Assembly: GCA_022841745.1 (NCBI GenBank)
Contig: JALHQW010000030.1
Coordinates: 20,865 to 84,864, forward strand
DNA length: 64,000 nucleotides
Direction of reading: 5' to 3'
Origin: Saprospiraceae bacterium
Lineage (GTDB): Bacteria > Bacteroidota > Bacteroidia > Chitinophagales > Saprospiraceae
The notes under the pieces were generated by a model. It had not been told where the DNA came from. It worked only from the letters and a program-made list of their open reading frames with translations, and searched no databases. Of this stretch, positions 8,774-17,659 are shown piece by piece; position 1 is the stretch's first letter; each line of letters starts with the position of its first letter. A program made the translations under genes and the position numbers.

Positions 8774-10209
8774 TTTCCATAAAACGTTGGACTGTTGGTC
8801 TTTGCAAATTCCTGCCATCGGCAATCAGCCTGCTGCTGGCTGCCAACTGCCAACTGCCAACTGCCAACTGCCAACTCCCCTGCCGTGAAGTCATCGGTTA
8901 CTACCCCAGTTGGAAGTTCTACGACCGCCAGCAACTCGTGAACCCTGCCACTATTGACTATTCCAAGTACACAGCGCTCAACTACGCCTTCTTCGAACCA
9001 AGACTCGATGGCTCGGTGAAGCCCTTTGACCCTGGCGTTGACAAGCTGCTGCTGGAGGGTGGCCCATCCACCCCTTCCCTCGTGGATAAAGCGCACGAGC
9101 ACGGCGTCAAGGTCTTCATCAGCATCGGCGGCTGGACGCTGTCGCAGCATTTCTCGCCCATTGCAGCGCACCCGGAAAAGCGCCGCCGCTTCGCTGAATC
9201 CTGCGCCGAGATGGTGCGCAACTACGGTGTGGACGGCATTGATATTGACTGGGAGTACCCCGGCTACCGGGCACAGGGCGGCTCCCTCAATGACCGCCAT
9301 TATTTCACGCTGCTGCTGCAAGAAATACGGGACACGTTCAACGAGGTGCAATTGACCGAAGGCAAACAGCTCTACATCACGGCGGCTTTCGGCTGCTCGC
9401 CGGAGCGCATGGCCGATATTGACTGGGAGCGGGTGGAGCCGCTCCTCGACTTCGTGAACATGATGACCTACGATTTCTACGGTCGGGACTTCTCGGTGAC
9501 CAACCACAACTCGCCGCTCTACCCGCCCGCCAAGGGCATCAATGGCTACGACACGCACAGCACCGTACACCGGCTGTTGGACTATGGGGTGCCTGCGCAC
9601 AAAATCTGCCTCGGCGTTCCGTTCTATGGCCGAGCGATGAAAACCCGAGGCCCCGCTGGCCTGCACGTCGGCTCGGCGCAATCGGTGGATACCCGCACGT
9701 TCAAGGAAGACGAGGGTTCGCCTACTTTCTACAATATTCTAGCGAAACAAGACCAGTTCTACTACCATTGGGACAGCCTTGCCCATGCGCCTTTTTTGCG
9801 GAGCAAGAGCACGAACACCTTCGTCAGCTTTGACGACGAGCGGTCGGTGGCCAGCAAGGCCCGCTACATCCTCGACCACGGGTTGGCCGGCGCTATCATC
9901 TGGGACATCACCGGGGACTGCGTGGAGAGCAGGTTGGAGCGGGGCGTCATCGAGCGAACCCCGCTGGCCGATGCGCTGAAGGATGCACTCTGCTATCCTG
10001 AGGCTGTTTTTGTTGAAAATAGCCACCCCAATACCATCGAACGACTACCTACGCTGCCGCAGCGAAGACCCAAACTAAGAGTCAGAAGCGGCAGTGCCCC
10101 AAGGGTACACTCGCAGCCACCCGTTGCGAAGCAGGAAAAAAAGAAGCGGAAGAAAAAGAAGAAAAAGCAGGTGAGCGAGTCGGAGAAGTATTTTGATGGG
10201 GGGTGGTGA
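8770..10209 (+). CDS. GH18 family chitinase
   Basis: 479 aa. After a poorly conserved N-terminus, REVIGYYPSWKFYDRQQL begins the GH18 barrel. The catalytic signature DGIDIDWEYPG (DxxDxDxE, Glu about 162) is intact, as are SIGGWTLSQHF and MTYDFYG. It should hydrolyse beta-1,4 GlcNAc polymers such as chitin. The N-terminal hydrophobic part is interrupted by AANCQLPTANCQLP, encoded by a 35-bp heptamer array (8841-8875), so whether the signal peptide still works is unclear. The last ~55 residues are a low-complexity basic tail (KQEKKKRKKKKKKQ) after the catalytic domain, odd for a secreted enzyme. No T9SS domain is present. Confidence 0.9.
   Translation: MISIKRWTVGLCKFLPSAISLLLAANCQLPTANCQLPCREVIGYYPSWKFYDRQQLVNPATIDYSKYTALNYAFFEPRLDGSVKPFDPGVDKLLLEGGPSTPSLVDKAHEHGVKVFISIGGWTLSQHFSPIAAHPEKRRRFAESCAEMVRNYGVDGIDIDWEYPGYRAQGGSLNDRHYFTLLLQEIRDTFNEVQLTEGKQLYITAAFGCSPERMADIDWERVEPLLDFVNMMTYDFYGRDFSVTNHNSPLYPPAKGINGYDTHSTVHRLLDYGVPAHKICLGVPFYGRAMKTRGPAGLHVGSAQSVDTRTFKEDEGSPTFYNILAKQDQFYYHWDSLAHAPFLRSKSTNTFVSFDDERSVASKARYILDHGLAGAIIWDITGDCVESRLERGVIERTPLADALKDALCYPEAVFVENSHPNTIERLPTLPQRRPKLRVRSGSAPRVHSQPPVAKQEKKKRKKKKKKQVSESEKYFDGGW
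8841..8875 (+). repeat. 35-bp heptamer cassette (5 x TGCCAAC) inside the chitinase signal region
   Basis: Five perfect tandem copies of TGCCAAC, in frame within the chitinase N-terminus. The same family (GACTGCC/AACTGCT) occurs as a 35-bp array in the S8 peptidase gene at 28734-28768. Confidence 0.95.
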
Positions 10210-10390
10210 TTTTATTTGAAGCTGCGAGCGCCCAGTTTCGAGTTTCGAGCAGCACGTTCTCCGATGCAAAATCATTCTATCCTGACTTAAAAAATCCTGA
10301 CGTTAAACTATTTTTACACCAGATTCTCTCTGTTGAAAAATCAACAGCTGCTAAGGTGCAGTTTTGGCATCTTTCCCATCAAATAAGAAT

Positions 10391-10417
10391 TTTGAGGTCA
10401 CAAATTGTGACCTCAAA
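10391..10417. promoter_or_regulatory. 27-bp perfect palindrome upstream of the ORF6N gene
   Basis: Perfect palindrome with half TTTGAGGTCACAA around a central A, ending 41 bp before ATG 10459. It could be an autoregulatory operator. Translated in the + frame starting at 10392 it encodes LRSQIVTSK, matching the LRSQIxTS segment of ORF6N proteins, so it may instead be a relic of an older ORF6N copy. The rest of 10210-10458 contains a GTTTCGA duplication near 10235 and no convincing gene. Confidence 0.6.
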
Positions 10418-10458
10418 GGATTAAAGAACTGACATTTCATCACTAAAACTATGGGAAA

Positions 10459-10965
10459 ATGGAACTGCAACTCATCCAGCAGAAAATCCACGAAATTAGG
10501 GGACAAAAAGTAATGCTTGACTACGACCTTGCAGAGATGTATGGGACGGAGACGAAACGCCTTAAAGAAGCCGTTCGACGAAATATTAGCAGGTTCCCAA
10601 CTGATTTTATGTTTGAACTCACAATGGAGGAACTCAAATCTTTAAGGACGCAAATTGCGTCCTTAAACAATCCAAGTCGTGGCAAACACATCAAATACCG
10701 ACCTTTCGCCTTCACCGAACAGGGCGTCGCCATGCTCTCTTCTGTGCTGAACAGCGAGCTGGCCATTGAAGTGAACATCGGAATAATGCGGGCCTTCGTG
10801 GCTATTCGGCGCTACGCACTCACCTACACCGAGCTTTCTCAGCGCCTCACCGAACTTGAAATCCGTTCCGAGGATTTTGAAAAAGCACTTACCCTACTGT
10901 TGCAGGAAAGAAAAGATGAAAAAGACTGGGAAAAACGGGAGCGAATAGGCTTCAAGCGACCATGA
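10459..10965 (+). CDS. ORF6N domain-containing DNA-binding protein
   Basis: 168 aa. The N-terminal IQQKIHEIRGQKVMLDYDLAEMYG followed by ETKRLKEAVRRNISRFPTDFMFEL, and later YRPFAFTEQGVAMLSSVLNSE, are the classic ORF6N (KilA-N-associated) signature found in phage antirepressors and many Bacteroidota genomes. The C-terminal ~45 residues form a charged, likely coiled-coil helix. It presumably binds DNA and controls a mobile or stress function. A second 27-bp perfect palindrome lies within its own coding region (10641-10667), encoding SLRTQIASLN. Confidence 0.9.
   Translation: MELQLIQQKIHEIRGQKVMLDYDLAEMYGTETKRLKEAVRRNISRFPTDFMFELTMEELKSLRTQIASLNNPSRGKHIKYRPFAFTEQGVAMLSSVLNSELAIEVNIGIMRAFVAIRRYALTYTELSQRLTELEIRSEDFEKALTLLLQERKDEKDWEKRERIGFKRP
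10641..10667. promoter_or_regulatory. 27-bp perfect palindrome inside the ORF6N coding region
   Basis: Half-site TTTAAGGACGCAA around a central A. It has the same length, same centre (CAAATTG) and same codon phase as the palindrome at 10391-10417. It is either a coding-region binding site or a structural constraint of this gene family. Confidence 0.6.
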
Positions 10966-11042
10966 TTTAATTGAAAAATCATAACTTTCCGCCACTTCCA
11001 TCCAAAAACCGTGTCTTTCAGAAAAATTCCAATTTAACACAT

Positions 11043-11501
11043 ATGGCAAAATACAACATCACCGTCAACGGCAAAAAGCACAAGGTCGAAGCCGACCCCG
11101 ACACCCCGCTACTTTGGGTGTTGCGTGACAACCTTGGCCTCTATGGCACCAAGTATGGCTGCGGCATCGGCGAGTGCGGCACCTGCACCATCCATTACAA
11201 TGGCAACGCCATGCGTTCCTGCTCCATGACCGTGGCGGACGTGGGAGAGTCCGCTATCACCACTATTGAGGGCCTTTCGACCGACGCCAGCCACCCACTC
11301 CAACAGGCCTGGCGGGAGCACGACGTGCCGCAGTGTGGCTACTGTCAAGCAGGACAAATCATGAGCGCCGCCGCCCTGCTCGCCAACACCCCTAACCCCG
11401 ACGACGAGGAAATTGATGCGGCGATGTACTCCAATATCTGCCGATGTGGCACCTACAACTATATCAAGGCGGCCATCAAAACGGCGGCTGGGAAAATGTG
11501 A
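11043..11501 (+). CDS. (2Fe-2S)-binding subunit of a molybdenum hydroxylase (IorA-like)
   Basis: 152 aa from ATG 11043 ([13 protein letters not shown]); the in-frame 10971 start would add an unconserved leader. The N-terminal plant-type ferredoxin cluster ligands are in [15 protein letters not shown] plus a later Cys, and the C-terminal [2Fe-2S] domain has [10 protein letters not shown] and ICRCGTY. This is the electron-transfer subunit of xanthine oxidase-family enzymes such as isoquinoline 1-oxidoreductase. It is followed 118 bp later by the molybdopterin subunit; no FAD subunit is nearby, fitting the two-subunit IorAB type, which hands electrons to a membrane acceptor. Confidence 0.93.
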   Translation: MAKYNITVNGKKHKVEADPDTPLLWVLRDNLGLYGTKYGCGIGECGTCTIHYNGNAMRSCSMTVADVGESAITTIEGLSTDASHPLQQAWREHDVPQCGYCQAGQIMSAAALLANTPNPDDEEIDAAMYSNICRCGTYNYIKAAIKTAAGKM

Positions 11502-11619
11502 TATTTCTCCTTTTTGTCATCGCAGAAGACGACCTGCAACGTCATGAGCGCTATCATGGGTAACGTTGCAGCTTGCCTTCGGCAATGACAAAGATTTTTA
11601 TCCAAAAATCTTTTCAAAA

Positions 11620-13791
11620 ATGACAACCGAACTCCAACATAGCAGACGCCAATTCCTCAAAATCACCGCCACCGTAGGCGGGGGCATGATGCTCGGCTTT
11701 TCATGGCTGAAACCCTACGGCGAAGCCGATTCATCCCTTTGGGAAGGCGCTGACATCATCACCGATTTCATTGAACTGAACGGCTACTTGAAAATAGCGC
11801 CCGATGCCACGGGCAAAGGCAGCCTCATCACCATCCTATCGCCGAACCCAGAGGTGGGGCAGAACGTGAAGACCTCCATGCCCATGATTGTGGCGGAGGA
11901 ATTGGGCGTCAACTGGAAGGACGTGGTAGTGGAACAGGCCCCGCTCAACACCGCCGTTTTCAAACGGCAAGTGGCCGGCGGCAGCCAGTCCATTCGGCAG
12001 ACCTGGGCAACGCTGCGCAATGCGGGCGCCACGGCCAAGCACCTGCTCGTGGAGGCTGCTGCGCAACAATGGGGCGTGCCCGCCTCGGAATGCGAGGCAT
12101 CGGGCAGCTTCGTGAAACATGGACCCAGCGACCGCAGGGCCAGCTACGGAAGCCTTGCGGCTGCCGCCGCAAAACTCACCCCACCAGCACCGGAAGCCGT
12201 GAAATTGAAAGACCCCAGCGAGTTTACGCTCATTGGCACCAGCCAGATGAACGTGGACATGGAGGGCATCCTGACGGGCAAACCCATCTTTGGCCTTGAC
12301 CAGAAAGTGCCAGGAATGCTGTATTCCACAGCCCTGCGGCCTCCTGCTTTTGGGCAAAAACTCAAGTCCTATGACGACAAGGCAGCCCGTGCGGTGAACG
12401 GGGTAAAGGACGTTTTCAAATTCGGCAGCGACAACAAAATAGCCGTGGTGGCCACTTCCACTTGGGCGGCCATTAAGGGCAAAAAAGCGCTGCAAGCCGT
12501 ATGGGAGAACGAAGGCACGCTAGAAAGTACTGCTTCGCAAACCGAGGCCATGCGCCAAAAGCTCGACGAGCCAGCCGCACAGCCCAAGCGCAACGACGGC
12601 GACGTGAAGGCCGCTTTTGCGACAGCGGACAAGGTCATTGAGCGAGTGTATGAAGCACCGTACTTGCCGCACAACCCCATGGAGCCGGGCAATTTCTTCG
12701 CCAACGTGACGGCTGACAAAGTGGAGCTTTCCGGCCCAGCGCAGGCACCTGAACGCTTCCGTGGCGAGGTCGCCAAGCTGCTCGGCCGGGACGAGAGCAC
12801 CGTCACCATTGGCCTGACCCGCATGGGCGGCGGCTTCGGGCGGCGGCTTCGGGGCGACTTCGTGCTGGAAGCGGCGGAGATTTCGAGCATTGCGAAAGCA
12901 CCCGTACAACACGTTTACACCAGGGAAGACGACATGACGGCGGGCATTTATCGTCCAGCCTGCATGTACAAGTTTCGGGCGGCCATCAAGGGCGGGCAAT
13001 TGGTTGGCTACCACCTGACCGGGGCGGGCATGAGCCTCGAAAACACCGTCCGTGAAAATTTCTTTCCAGCAGGAGCCATCGAAAACTGCCTTATGGAATC
13101 GCATAACGTGCCCAGCAAAGTGACCATCGGGCCTTGGCGGGCACCCGTGACCAACTTCCTTGCCAGTGCCGAGCAGAGCTTTTTCGATGAAATAGCAGAG
13201 GCGTTGGGGGAAGACCCCGTACAGTTCCGCATTGAGCTGTTCGAGCGGGCGAAGACCAACCCCGTTGGCAAGTTCGAGTACGATGCAGAGAAGAGTATTG
13301 GCGTGATAAAACTGGCGGCGGAGAAAGCCAATTGGGGCAAAGCGCCTGCGGGCATCCACCAAGGTTTCAGCACCTATTTTAGCCATAATTCCTATGTGGC
13401 CGAGGTGGCCGAGGTGAAAATGGAAGGCCGCAAGCCCGTGGTGAAGCGGGTCGTTTGCGCCGTTGACTGCGGCATCGTCATCAACCCCGTGGCGGCCATC
13501 AGCCAGTGCGAGGGCGGCGTTATTGACGGCATCGGCCATGCCATGTACGGCGATTTCAGCTTTGAAAACGGCAAGCCGCAGCAAGAGAATTTCAACAAGT
13601 TCCGATTGATACGCATGGGCGAGCAGCCCGCCGTGGAGGTGCATTTCGTGAAGAGCAACAACGACCCGACCGGCCTCGGCGAGCCTACGCTGCCACCGGC
13701 TGGTGGGGCGGTAGCGAATGCGTTTTACAAGGCGACGGGGGAGAGGGTGTATGTGCAGCCGATGGTGAAGGCGGTGAAGGGGTTGGGGTGA
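11620..13791 (+). CDS. Molybdopterin-binding aldehyde/isoquinoline oxidoreductase large subunit (IorB-like)
   Basis: 723 aa from ATG 11620. The N-terminus HSRRQFLKITATVGGGMMLGF is a twin-arginine (Tat) signal, so the folded cofactor-loaded complex is exported with the small subunit. Molybdopterin-binding features include the GMGGGFGRRLRGDF-like glycine loop, and the C-terminal PTLPPAGGAVANAFYKATG ends with the expected GLGEPTLPP context before it (catalytic Glu in GLGE). It should hydroxylate an aldehyde or N-heterocycle using water. TatC is encoded in this window at 61849. It converges with mnmE with a 2-bp gap. Confidence 0.92.
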   Translation: MTTELQHSRRQFLKITATVGGGMMLGFSWLKPYGEADSSLWEGADIITDFIELNGYLKIAPDATGKGSLITILSPNPEVGQNVKTSMPMIVAEELGVNWKDVVVEQAPLNTAVFKRQVAGGSQSIRQTWATLRNAGATAKHLLVEAAAQQWGVPASECEASGSFVKHGPSDRRASYGSLAAAAAKLTPPAPEAVKLKDPSEFTLIGTSQMNVDMEGILTGKPIFGLDQKVPGMLYSTALRPPAFGQKLKSYDDKAARAVNGVKDVFKFGSDNKIAVVATSTWAAIKGKKALQAVWENEGTLESTASQTEAMRQKLDEPAAQPKRNDGDVKAAFATADKVIERVYEAPYLPHNPMEPGNFFANVTADKVELSGPAQAPERFRGEVAKLLGRDESTVTIGLTRMGGGFGRRLRGDFVLEAAEISSIAKAPVQHVYTREDDMTAGIYRPACMYKFRAAIKGGQLVGYHLTGAGMSLENTVRENFFPAGAIENCLMESHNVPSKVTIGPWRAPVTNFLASAEQSFFDEIAEALGEDPVQFRIELFERAKTNPVGKFEYDAEKSIGVIKLAAEKANWGKAPAGIHQGFSTYFSHNSYVAEVAEVKMEGRKPVVKRVVCAVDCGIVINPVAAISQCEGGVIDGIGHAMYGDFSFENGKPQQENFNKFRLIRMGEQPAVEVHFVKSNNDPTGLGEPTLPPAGGAVANAFYKATGERVYVQPMVKAVKGLG

Positions 13792-13793
13792 TT

Positions 13794-15263
13794 TTACTTC
13801 CCGATGCAGAACTTCGAAAAAATATTCCCCAACAAATCCTCTACCCCCACTTCCCCGGTAATTTCACCAAGGTAAGCCAGTGCCCTTCGTATATCCATCG
13901 CCACAAAATCGGAAGTGACGCCAGTGGCTAATCCTTGCAGCACGTCATCCAGGCTGGCGGCGGCTTTTTCGAGGGCTTCAACATGGCGGGCATTGGTGAC
14001 GATGGTGCTCTCGGCGCTGACTTTTTGGGACACGACGGAGCTATATAATTTCTCCTTTAGGTAGGGTACGTTCATCCCGTTTTTTGCGGAGAGGGTGATG
14101 ATGGAGGTATGAGGTATGAGGTATGAGGTATGAAAGGGGCGTGCATTTGCGAAGAAAAAATCGGGGATTGCTGGGTCGTTTGGATTGAGGAGCCACTCCG
14201 GTTTATAGGTAGGCAAATTGTCCATTTTGTTGCAGACGACGAGCATTTCCATGCCCTCCCGTTGTAGGCTGGCCACATCGGCAAGCACCTCGTCTATCTT
14301 GGTTTCCACCACATCGAAGACATATACGAGCAGGGCGGCCTGGCTCAGTTTCTCCATTGTTTTCTCCACGCCGATGGCCTCTATCTGGTCTTGGGCTTCC
14401 CGAATGCCCGCTGTGTCAATCAGTCGAAATTCAACGCTTGCCCCCATGGGGCCTTGGATGTTCAGCACCTCCTCCACGGTGTCCCTTGTGGTACCGGCGA
14501 TGGGGCTGACGATGGCCCTTTCTTCATTCAATAAGGCATTCAACAAGGTGCTCTTTCCGGCGTTCGGGCGGCCAGCGATGACGGTAGGGACGCCTGTTTT
14601 CAGTACATTGCCCAGTTTGAAGGACTGGAGGAGGGAGAGAATGAAGGATTGAATCTTCTGAACGGTTACCTTGAGTTGTTCCCGGTTGGCGAACTCCACG
14701 TCTTCTTCGGCGAAGTCGAGTTCCAGTTCGATGAGGCTGGCGAAATTGACGAGTTCCTCCCGTAGCTTCTGTATTTCATGGCTGAACCCGCCCCGCATCT
14801 GCCGCATGGCCACCGAGTGGCTGCCCTCGCTGCTGCTGGCAATGAGGTCGGCGACGGCCTCAGCCTGCGAGAGGTCCATTTTCCCATTCAAAAACGCCCG
14901 CAAGGTGAACTCGCCGGGCTGCGCCAACCGGGCACCTTTTTCAATGAAAAGCTCTATGATTTTTTGCAAAATGAAGGGCGAGCCATGACAGGAGACCTCG
15001 GCGGTATTCTCGCCCGTGTAGGAGTTCGGGCCCCGAAAAACGGAGACCAGCACCTCGTCCAATATCTTCCCCTCCTCCCCGATGATGGTACCGAAATGCA
15101 GCGTGTGGCTTTTTTGCTTGGTCAGATCCTTACCGCCAAACACTTTCTGGACAATGTTCAACGCATCTGCCCCGCTCAGCCGGATGACGCCGATGGCTCC
15201 CACGCCGGGCGGTGTGGCAAGGGCAACGATGGTGTCGGTCAGGTCGTGCTTGGTGTAGTTCAT
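13794..15263 (-). CDS. mnmE: tRNA modification GTPase MnmE
   Basis: 489 aa from ATG 15263 (MNYTKHDLTDTIVALATPPGVGAIGVIRLSG). The N-terminal tetrahydrofolate-binding domain is followed by the G domain with Walker A GRPNAGKSTLL, GTTRDTVEE and CNKMD. It ends in FCIGK, the invariant C-terminal catalytic Cys motif. With MnmG it builds the 5-carboxymethylaminomethyl group on wobble U34 of tRNAs. It is about 30 residues longer than usual; part of the excess is HTSYLIPHTS at about 377-386, encoded by a heptamer array (14106-14133) near the end of the G domain. Confidence 0.96.
   Translation of the reverse strand: MNYTKHDLTDTIVALATPPGVGAIGVIRLSGADALNIVQKVFGGKDLTKQKSHTLHFGTIIGEEGKILDEVLVSVFRGPNSYTGENTAEVSCHGSPFILQKIIELFIEKGARLAQPGEFTLRAFLNGKMDLSQAEAVADLIASSSEGSHSVAMRQMRGGFSHEIQKLREELVNFASLIELELDFAEEDVEFANREQLKVTVQKIQSFILSLLQSFKLGNVLKTGVPTVIAGRPNAGKSTLLNALLNEERAIVSPIAGTTRDTVEEVLNIQGPMGASVEFRLIDTAGIREAQDQIEAIGVEKTMEKLSQAALLVYVFDVVETKIDEVLADVASLQREGMEMLVVCNKMDNLPTYKPEWLLNPNDPAIPDFFFANARPFHTSYLIPHTSIITLSAKNGMNVPYLKEKLYSSVVSQKVSAESTIVTNARHVEALEKAAASLDDVLQGLATGVTSDFVAMDIRRALAYLGEITGEVGVEDLLGNIFSKFCIGK
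14106..14133 (+). repeat. Heptamer cassette (4 x GGTATGA) inside mnmE
   Basis: Four perfect GGTATGA units (28 bp) in the coding region of mnmE, read on the minus strand as in-frame HTSYLIPHT-like residues. The same family, as CATACCTC units, lies in the gap at 45789-45819. Confidence 0.95.
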
Positions 15264-15356
15264 TGAAGCAAGTTGGATATTTAATAGCAAAGGAAGGGGG
15301 TTTCCTTGAGAATTTCTGCGCTTTGGCAAGAACTACGTTAGGAGGAGTGGAAGCCC

Positions 15357-16658
15357 CTAAGCCACCAACTCCCTGTGCTCCACCAATTCGTCCGACTTCA
15401 CCAAAAACCGCTCCTCCCCGTCGAAAAACCGAGGCCGTTGATAATCTTCCCCGGCAAAGCGTTTCACCGCATCGAAATCCTTCCAATAGGAGATAAAAGT
15501 ATGGTGGGTGATGTCCCCTTTTGTTTCATGGTAAAAAGTGATGCCGAGGTTGCCGGGCGTGGCCGTACAGTTGGTGACGCAGGTGGACTTGGCAAGGCTG
15601 ACGTACTCCTCCGTCATGCCAACGGGCGTTGAGCCATGCCAGATGCGGGCAATGGCGGGCTGCACAACAGGTTGGATATCAACCACTTTTACAGCGCCAA
15701 CCGGCATGAAGCCCATCAGGTCGGGCGTGGGATTGGGCCTATTGAACAGGCTTATTTTATCGAAAAATGGAATTTTCGTTTTGATGAAAACAACGCCCGT
15801 GAGCATGAGCACGGCGGCAATGAGCGACTGGCCCGTGATAAGCTCGTCCGCCAGGAACCAGCCAAGGAACATGGCCACGATGGGGTTGATATAATTGGCC
15901 GTGGCCACCTTGTCAGGCGTGGATTTTACCAACAAATAATTGAATGCAGAGAATGAAACGATAGAGCCAAGAACCATCAAGAACACCCACGACCATGCGC
16001 CCCGGGGCGTCAGGTTGGCCCATTGGAAGGTGAATGCTTCGCCTGATAAAACACTGACTATGAGCAGGATACTACCACCTGCCAGCATCTGTATGGCGGC
16101 GCTTGCCAGCTTGTTGGCGGGCATGTCGGTCTTGGAGAGTTTAACGGAGGCAATGCCCCACGACAGTACGCTTATGAAAATAATGCAAAGCCCAAGTATC
16201 GTTTTTGGGCCGCCCACGAACTGGTCTTGCCCGACGAGGAAGGTCATGCCGATGATGCCAAGGAAGGTGCCTACGATCCCCGCCGTGTTGGGCCGACTGC
16301 CATGCAACTGCCACATCAACAACAGGATGAACAGGGGCTGGATAGCTGCCATCAGTGCCACCATGCCAGAGGTGATGTACTGCTCGGCCCACACCATGCC
16401 GCCCGTGCCGATGGCAAGGAACATTATGCCTAATATCGAAGCGTTGCGCCCCTGAACAAAAGAAGTCTTGTTGCCGCCGAACAGTTTGCTCAAAATGAAA
16501 AGCAAGGTGCCCGCAACCAAGAACCGAGTACCGGACATGAGCAGCGGCGGGATGTCCTGAATGGCATACCAGTTAGCCAAATAGGTAGAACCCCAGACGA
16601 TGTAGATGATGCCGAAGCAAAGGGGGATTAGCCAGGAATCTTTAATGAGATGCTTCAT
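15357..16658 (-). CDS. EamA/DMT-family transporter fused to an antibiotic-biosynthesis-monooxygenase-like domain
   Basis: 433 aa. Residues 1 to about 295 are a ten-helix drug/metabolite transporter with two EamA repeats (WGSTYLANWYAI, and later GSIVSFSAFNYLLVKSTPDKVATANYINPIVAM). After a linker, residues about 325-433 (IARIWHGSTPVGMTEEY through FAGEDYQRPRFFDGEERFL) closely resemble stand-alone ABM-superfamily proteins (dimeric ferredoxin-like alpha/beta barrel). EamA proteins are normally about 300 aa, so this is a transporter-enzyme fusion. The ABM part should face the cytoplasm if the ten-helix topology holds. Substrates of both parts are unknown. Confidence 0.85.
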   Translation of the reverse strand: MKHLIKDSWLIPLCFGIIYIVWGSTYLANWYAIQDIPPLLMSGTRFLVAGTLLFILSKLFGGNKTSFVQGRNASILGIMFLAIGTGGMVWAEQYITSGMVALMAAIQPLFILLLMWQLHGSRPNTAGIVGTFLGIIGMTFLVGQDQFVGGPKTILGLCIIFISVLSWGIASVKLSKTDMPANKLASAAIQMLAGGSILLIVSVLSGEAFTFQWANLTPRGAWSWVFLMVLGSIVSFSAFNYLLVKSTPDKVATANYINPIVAMFLGWFLADELITGQSLIAAVLMLTGVVFIKTKIPFFDKISLFNRPNPTPDLMGFMPVGAVKVVDIQPVVQPAIARIWHGSTPVGMTEEYVSLAKSTCVTNCTATPGNLGITFYHETKGDITHHTFISYWKDFDAVKRFAGEDYQRPRFFDGEERFLVKSDELVEHRELVA

Positions 16659-16845
16659 GATGCAGGGTGTTTTGGCCTTATCAGGTAGGGGAATTTCCTG
16701 CCTGTCGGCAGACAGGGATTTCAGATATAAGATAGACGATATAAGATTTTAGATTTGGAGGGCTCAGTGCTAATTGCGGATACCAGCATTTACAATTACT
16801 CCCAGTATTACAAATCCAATGTCTGAAATCGTACATCAAACTTAC

Positions 16846-16882
16846 ACCAAAAAAAGTGCCCCGGAAAAAGTTCCGAGGCACT
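16846..16882 (-). terminator. Rho-independent terminator of the ECF sigma gene
   Basis: A 12-bp stem (AGTGCCTCGGAA with CTTT loop, one mismatch) followed on the minus strand by a run of seven T. It lies 51 bp downstream of the sigma factor stop. Confidence 0.85.
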
Positions 16883-16933
16883 CGCTGTAAACGCTGTTTG
16901 ATTTCTCTTTGTTCTTGAAAAAAGTGAAGTGAC

Positions 16934-17452
16934 TTATGCGGCCTTTGCACTCGAAGCGTCCTCGTACATTTTTTGGAGCTTGCGGCGAGCAAAGAAGATG
17001 CGGCTCTTGATGGTGCCCAGGGGGGCATCCAACTTTTCGGCGATTTCGTCGTATTTGTAGCCCTTGTAGGCCATCCAGAAAGGGCGCTTGAAGTCTTCGG
17101 GGAGTGTGCTCACCATGCGGAGCAGTTCCTTGTAGGCCATCATCATCTCGCCGTCGTTCTCGATGCCAGGGCCACCAGAATTGAGGTAGTAATTATTGGG
17201 GGTTTGGTCGAGGATGACACCACGGCGCACTTTCTTGCGGTAGTTATTGATGAAGATATTGCGCATGATGGTCACCGCCCAAGCCTTGAAATTGGTGTCG
17301 GGGGTGTATTTGTCGGCATTGGAGATGATGCGGTAAGAAGTATCTTGGAAGAGGTCGTTCGCATCGGCCTCGTTGCCGGTCAGTTTGAAGGAAAAGGCCC
17401 TAAGGGAAGAGCTTATCTTTTCCAACTGGTTATAGATGTTGCTTGATTCCAT
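16934..17452 (-). CDS. RNA polymerase ECF sigma factor
   Basis: 172 aa. Region 2 is visible as LTGNEADANDLFQDTSYRIISNADKYTPDTNFKAWAVTIMRNIFINNYRK (core binding and -10 recognition). Region 4 is LPEDFKRPFWMAYKGYKYDEIAEKLDAPLGTIKSRIFFARRKLQKMY (helix-turn-helix for the -35). No anti-sigma gene is adjacent. It is transcribed away from the XRE regulator at 17725, and the 272-bp gap contains two similar palindromes (17483-17503, 17660-17682). It has a clear terminator. Confidence 0.94.
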   Translation of the reverse strand: MESSNIYNQLEKISSSLRAFSFKLTGNEADANDLFQDTSYRIISNADKYTPDTNFKAWAVTIMRNIFINNYRKKVRRGVILDQTPNNYYLNSGGPGIENDGEMMMAYKELLRMVSTLPEDFKRPFWMAYKGYKYDEIAEKLDAPLGTIKSRIFFARRKLQKMYEDASSAKAA

Positions 17453-17482
17453 TGTGCAGGTGATTTTGAGTGAACAGGTGAT

Positions 17483-17503
17483 TTTGTAAAAAATTTTTAC
17501 AAA
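17483..17503. promoter_or_regulatory. 21-bp perfect palindrome before the sigma gene
   Basis: TTTGTAAAAA, A, TTTTTACAAA, starting 31 bp upstream of the sigma factor ATG. A related site lies at 17660. Likely an operator for the neighbouring XRE regulator or an autoregulatory element; inference. Confidence 0.5.
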
Positions 17504-17659
17504 TGTACGTTGGCGCTAAAAATTTTGCAAATTATTTTTTCTATTTAGACGAAATCTTGACTATTTTAATGGTATTTTAACAGTCTTTTTGACTGGCTAA
17601 ACTTTTGCAATGTCAACGATGTTTACAAAACACTTTCAAAGATGAAACTTGGTCTGGTT

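Noticed and set aside
10203..10424. Small 73-codon gene before ORF6N
   Set aside because: Only its end (LRSQIVTSK) is meaningful, which belongs to the palindrome; there is no start context and the frame begins inside the chitinase stop region.
12520..13644. Antisense open frame of 374 codons in the IorB-like gene
   Set aside because: Shadow of the molybdenum hydroxylase gene; no recognisable motif.
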